Source: Acidobacteriaceae bacterium (GTDB lineage: Bacteria > Acidobacteriota > Terriglobia > Terriglobales > SbA1). From it: 6,464 nucleotides of DNA. Position 1 is the first letter of the stretch. Each line of letters starts with the position of its first letter. Shown piece by piece: positions 4,073-6,464 of this stretch. The position numbers and the translations under genes were made by a program. The notes below the pieces were generated by a model. The model was not told the origin of the DNA. It did no database searches and saw nothing but the letters and a program-made list of their open reading frames with translations. Where the stretch lies: contig PMHI01000556.1 of the NCBI GenBank assembly GCA_003156615.1, forward strand, positions 2,588 through 9,051, given 5' to 3'.

Positions 4073-5670
4073 GCGCCGCGTCTGCAACGCTGACTGCCGA
4101 GAACGTCGTGTGGGTACCCAAGGTCAATCCTTGGGCGATTGGAGCGGCCGTCTCCCTGGCTGCGTTCCTCGAGGTTCTGGACACCAGCATCGCCAACGTC
4201 GCCCTGCCTTATATCGCAGGTGGTCTCGGTGCAAGCTACGACGACAGCACCTGGGTACTTACGTCTTATTTGGCCGCGAATGCTATCGTGCTGCCGATCA
4301 GCGGCTGGATAGCAGGGATCATCGGCCGCAAGCGCTACTTCCTCATCTCGCTCTTATTGTTCGCCGTAAGCTCCTTGTTGTGCGGCTTCGCTCCCAGCCT
4401 CCCCTTGCTGTTGTTTTTCCGGGTTCTGCAGGGCGCCGGCGGAGGAGGCTTGCAGCCGATGGCGCAGGCCATTCTCAACGATGCTTTTCCGCCTGAAAAA
4501 CGCGGGCAAGCGTTTGCGCTGTACGGCATTACGGCGGTACTGGCGCCCACCATCGGCCCCATGCTCGGCGGCTGGATTACGGACAACTATTCGTGGCGCT
4601 GGATCTTTTTCATTAACTTGCCTGTCTCTGCGCTCGCTGTCTACCTAACCATGGTATTGGTGGAGGATCCGCCCTTCCTGCGCAAGATCAAGAATGCAGG
4701 CATCCGTGTTGATTACATCGGCATTGCATTTTTGGCACTGGGCGTGGGGTCCCTGCAGGTTGTTCTGGACAAGGGACAGGAAGACGACTGGTTCGGGTCA
4801 CATTTCATTCTGACCCTAGCGATCACTGCCGCAGTTTGCCTGGTGGCTCTCGTCATCTGGGAATGGTACCGCAAGTCGCCCATCATCGACGTCCGCCTGT
4901 TCAAGAACCCCAACTTCGCGATGGCTAATTTATTGATGTTCATGATGGGAGTGATGCTGTTCAGCACGCTGGTGCTCATTCCCGAGTTCCTCCAGACACT
5001 CGCCGGCTACAACGCACAGCTGGCAGGAAGCGTTCTTTCCGCAAGTGGCGTGGTGCTCCTATTCATGATGCCTATCGTCGGTCGTCTGACCACCAAGATT
5101 CCGGCCAAGCGACTGATCGCCACAGGATGGCTCGCGATGGCCGTTGGCTTGTTCTACACCGCATACTCGCTGGATCTGAATATCAGTTTTGGAGAAGCCA
5201 TGTGGCTTCGGGTCTGCCAGGTGGTGGGCATCGGATTCCTCTTCGTTCCTACCACCATGGCGGGTTACATCGGGGTTCCCGAGGAAAAAGGTAACAGCGT
5301 TTCTGGCATTGTGAACTTCATGCGCAACATTGGCGGCAGCATCGGAACATCCCTGGTAACCACGGTGGCGGTGCGGCGGGCGCAATATCATCAGCAAATC
5401 CTGGTGGGGCACGTCACGCCGGATGCTTCGGTATTTCGCCGGTCGTTCCACGTTTTGTCGGGACAGGCTGCGCATTTCGGCCATAGTCTTCCGGACGCGA
5501 AGCGGGAGGCGGTCGCACGGCTTTACCTCACGGTGAATCGCCAAGCCCACACTTTGTCCTACATCGACGCGTATTGGGTACTCGGGGTTTTAGCCTCTGC
5601 CATGTTCTTCCTGGCATTGTTCCTGAAGAAGAACGACCCTCGAGCGGGCGGCCACGTTGCGGCCGGTTAG
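4069..5670 (+). CDS. emrB: EmrB/QacA-type (DHA2) 14-TM MFS drug:H+ antiporter
   Basis: The 533-residue product is a full-length DHA2 permease that would export drugs or toxic metabolites across the inner membrane using the proton gradient. Visible motifs are LDTSIANVALP in TM1 (37-47), GWIAGIIGRKRYF as motif A between TM2 and TM3 (79-91), FFRVLQGAGGGGLQP as motif B with Arg118, and LAPTIGPMLGGWITD as the antiporter motif C (158-172). The DNYSWRWIFFINLPV loop is typical of EmrB. Hydrophobic segments fit 14 helices, and a periplasmic-type loop (about 440-490) lies before the last helix (YWVLGVLASAMFFLALFL). The ATGA overlap with the adaptor gene couples their translation. It is the only intact part of the presumed tripartite pump here, so if active it would need an adaptor and outer-membrane protein from elsewhere or act alone. 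Substrate is unknown. Confidence 0.92.
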   Translation: MSAASATLTAENVVWVPKVNPWAIGAAVSLAAFLEVLDTSIANVALPYIAGGLGASYDDSTWVLTSYLAANAIVLPISGWIAGIIGRKRYFLISLLLFAVSSLLCGFAPSLPLLLFFRVLQGAGGGGLQPMAQAILNDAFPPEKRGQAFALYGITAVLAPTIGPMLGGWITDNYSWRWIFFINLPVSALAVYLTMVLVEDPPFLRKIKNAGIRVDYIGIAFLALGVGSLQVVLDKGQEDDWFGSHFILTLAITAAVCLVALVIWEWYRKSPIIDVRLFKNPNFAMANLLMFMMGVMLFSTLVLIPEFLQTLAGYNAQLAGSVLSASGVVLLFMMPIVGRLTTKIPAKRLIATGWLAMAVGLFYTAYSLDLNISFGEAMWLRVCQVVGIGFLFVPTTMAGYIGVPEEKGNSVSGIVNFMRNIGGSIGTSLVTTVAVRRAQYHQQILVGHVTPDASVFRRSFHVLSGQAAHFGHSLPDAKREAVARLYLTVNRQAHTLSYIDAYWVLGVLASAMFFLALFLKKNDPRAGGHVAAG

Positions 5671-5678
5671 GGATTGTT

Positions 5679-6347
5679 ATGATGATTCGAGCCGTGACTA
5701 TCGAACGTGAATTTGGCTGTGGCGGTTCAGAGATCGCTCGAAAGCTGGCCGAACTTCTGGGTTGGAAGCTGTGGGACCGCGAACTAACTGAGGAAATCGC
5801 ACGGCTGACCAACAGCACGGCGCAGGCAGTCGAGCAGCGAGAGTGGAAAAATGATCCCGCGGTTTATCGCGTCTTTAAATCTTTTCTCAGAGGAGCATTC
5901 GAGGGAGGCCTGCCGCCAACGGATCGGCTGGAACTGCTTGATGCGCGCCGAATCGCCGCCGTTTCCGAACAGGCGGTCAATCAGGCACTTTCTAGCGGGC
6001 CATGCGTAATCGTTGGCCGGGGCTCGCAATATTTTCTACGCAATCGCAAGGATGTGTTTCGAGTGTTCCTCTATGCTTCTCGCACGTCCAAGATCCACAG
6101 ACTCATCACTAATGGGATACCCCAAGAAAAGGCAATAACGGACGTTGACACAATCGACAAAGATCGCGCGGCGTTCATCAAGCGATACTTTAAGTTGACC
6201 TGGCCTGAGATCCATCTGTACGACGCAATGTTTAATACCGAAACGGGTGATTCTTTTGTCGCTGAAATGCTCGCTCGCTGCATCCAGGAAGTTGCTAGAC
6301 GGACTTCCGTCCTCCCCGAATTCACCGATGCGGGGCTAACCATCTAA
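5679..6347 (+). CDS. Cytidylate-kinase-like family protein
   Basis: The 222-residue product resembles the cytidylate-kinase-like group rather than housekeeping Cmk. It opens MMIRAVTIEREFGCGGSEIARKLAELLGW; the segment E-R-E-F-G-C-G-G-S-E (9-18) stands where the P-loop lies in nucleoside monophosphate kinases. DRELTEEIARL follows, then CVIVGRGSQYFL (109-120), FRVFLYAS, and DKDRAAFIKRYFKLTWPEI (about 160-178) followed by YDAMFNT. That D-x-x-R-x-x-Y-x-x-x-x segment with a downstream Y-D-x-x-x-N-T is characteristic of the group. A phosphotransfer reaction on a nucleotide or similar small molecule is likely; the true substrate is unknown. ATG 5679 has AGGG (5669-5672) 6 nt upstream; the adjacent ATG 5682 is equivalent. 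It starts 8 nt after the permease stop, so co-transcription is likely, but its link to export is unclear. Confidence 0.8.
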   Translation: MMIRAVTIEREFGCGGSEIARKLAELLGWKLWDRELTEEIARLTNSTAQAVEQREWKNDPAVYRVFKSFLRGAFEGGLPPTDRLELLDARRIAAVSEQAVNQALSSGPCVIVGRGSQYFLRNRKDVFRVFLYASRTSKIHRLITNGIPQEKAITDVDTIDKDRAAFIKRYFKLTWPEIHLYDAMFNTETGDSFVAEMLARCIQEVARRTSVLPEFTDAGLTI

Positions 6348-6368
6348 GAATAGCTTGGAGGCGTAACC

Positions 6369-6464
6369 ATGATTGAATCTTCTGATCTTCGGATGACGAG
6401 AATGCCGCTCAACAACCGAGCCGGATCCATGCCCGCGCTCGGCTTTGGCACCCTCATTCCCGAC
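6369..6464 (+). CDS. Aldo/keto reductase, N-terminal part (runs off the window)
   Basis: Only 32 codons are present. They read MIESSDLRMTRMPLNN, then RAGSMPALGFGTLIPD, the opening beta-hairpin and first barrel strand of aldo/keto reductases (P-L-N-N, M-P-A-L-G-F-G-T). The LIPD ending is closest to 2,5-diketo-gluconate-reductase/prostaglandin-F-synthase-like members, which reduce carbonyls with NADPH in the cytoplasm. Catalytic Asp, Tyr, Lys and His lie beyond the window. GGAGG (6357-6361) is 7 nt before ATG 6369, and the gap to the kinase-like gene is 21 nt, so it probably belongs to the same transcription unit. Confidence 0.8.
   Translation, partial: MIESSDLRMTRMPLNNRAGSMPALGFGTLIPD

Noticed and set aside
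5059..5550. 163-codon minus-strand ORF
   Set aside because: It lies antisense to the well-supported permease gene and shows no recognisable domain.

Overview
The window reads as a piece of a soil-type bacterial chromosome of moderately high GC. Acidobacteriota is my best guess. It rests on the small minus-strand zinc-ribbon-like protein (Cys-Ala-Asn-Pro-x-Cys start, FRYL and W-L-C-x-x-C motifs), which I associate with that phylum, and on the general look of the efflux genes. This is inference from recalled family resemblance, not a database result.

Left part (1-1143): an intact redoxin/peroxiredoxin-like gene (38-643) is followed by the decayed C-terminal end of an alpha/beta hydrolase (about 715-961, one in-frame stop and two frame shifts). 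After that comes a gene-free stretch carrying a 65-bp element, R1 (1001-1065), upstream of a sigma factor gene.

Middle (1144-2780): an orphan ECF-type RNA polymerase sigma factor (1144-1803) with no visible anti-sigma gene, then a convergent small Cys-rich protein (1865-2149, minus), then about 630 bases without a convincing gene. That stretch is structured: two inverted repeats, a second copy of the 65-bp element (R2, 2401-2465, exactly 1400 bp from R1), a partial third copy (R3, 2560-2603) with identical 24-nt internal spacing, and a bulged hairpin (2626-2675) ahead of the efflux genes.

Right part (2781-6464): a same-strand, tightly spaced cluster. It holds a TolC-type outer-membrane protein cut off early in its second repeat, the last ~100 residues of an EmrA/HlyD-type adaptor, an intact 14-TM DHA2-type (EmrB-like) permease, a cytidylate-kinase-like protein, and the first 32 codons of an aldo/keto reductase. 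The tolC-to-emrA join looks like an internal deletion that removed the end of one gene and most of the next, leaving the permease intact.

The most interesting hypothesis is regulatory. R1 and R2 contain a CGTCTAAT block resembling the -10 element of ECF promoters and lie in front of the ECF sigma gene and the efflux genes. That arrangement would fit an autoregulated sigma factor driving an export operon. The same blocks can also be read as an operator-like inverted repeat, or as a short repeated coding motif, and the sequence alone does not decide among these.
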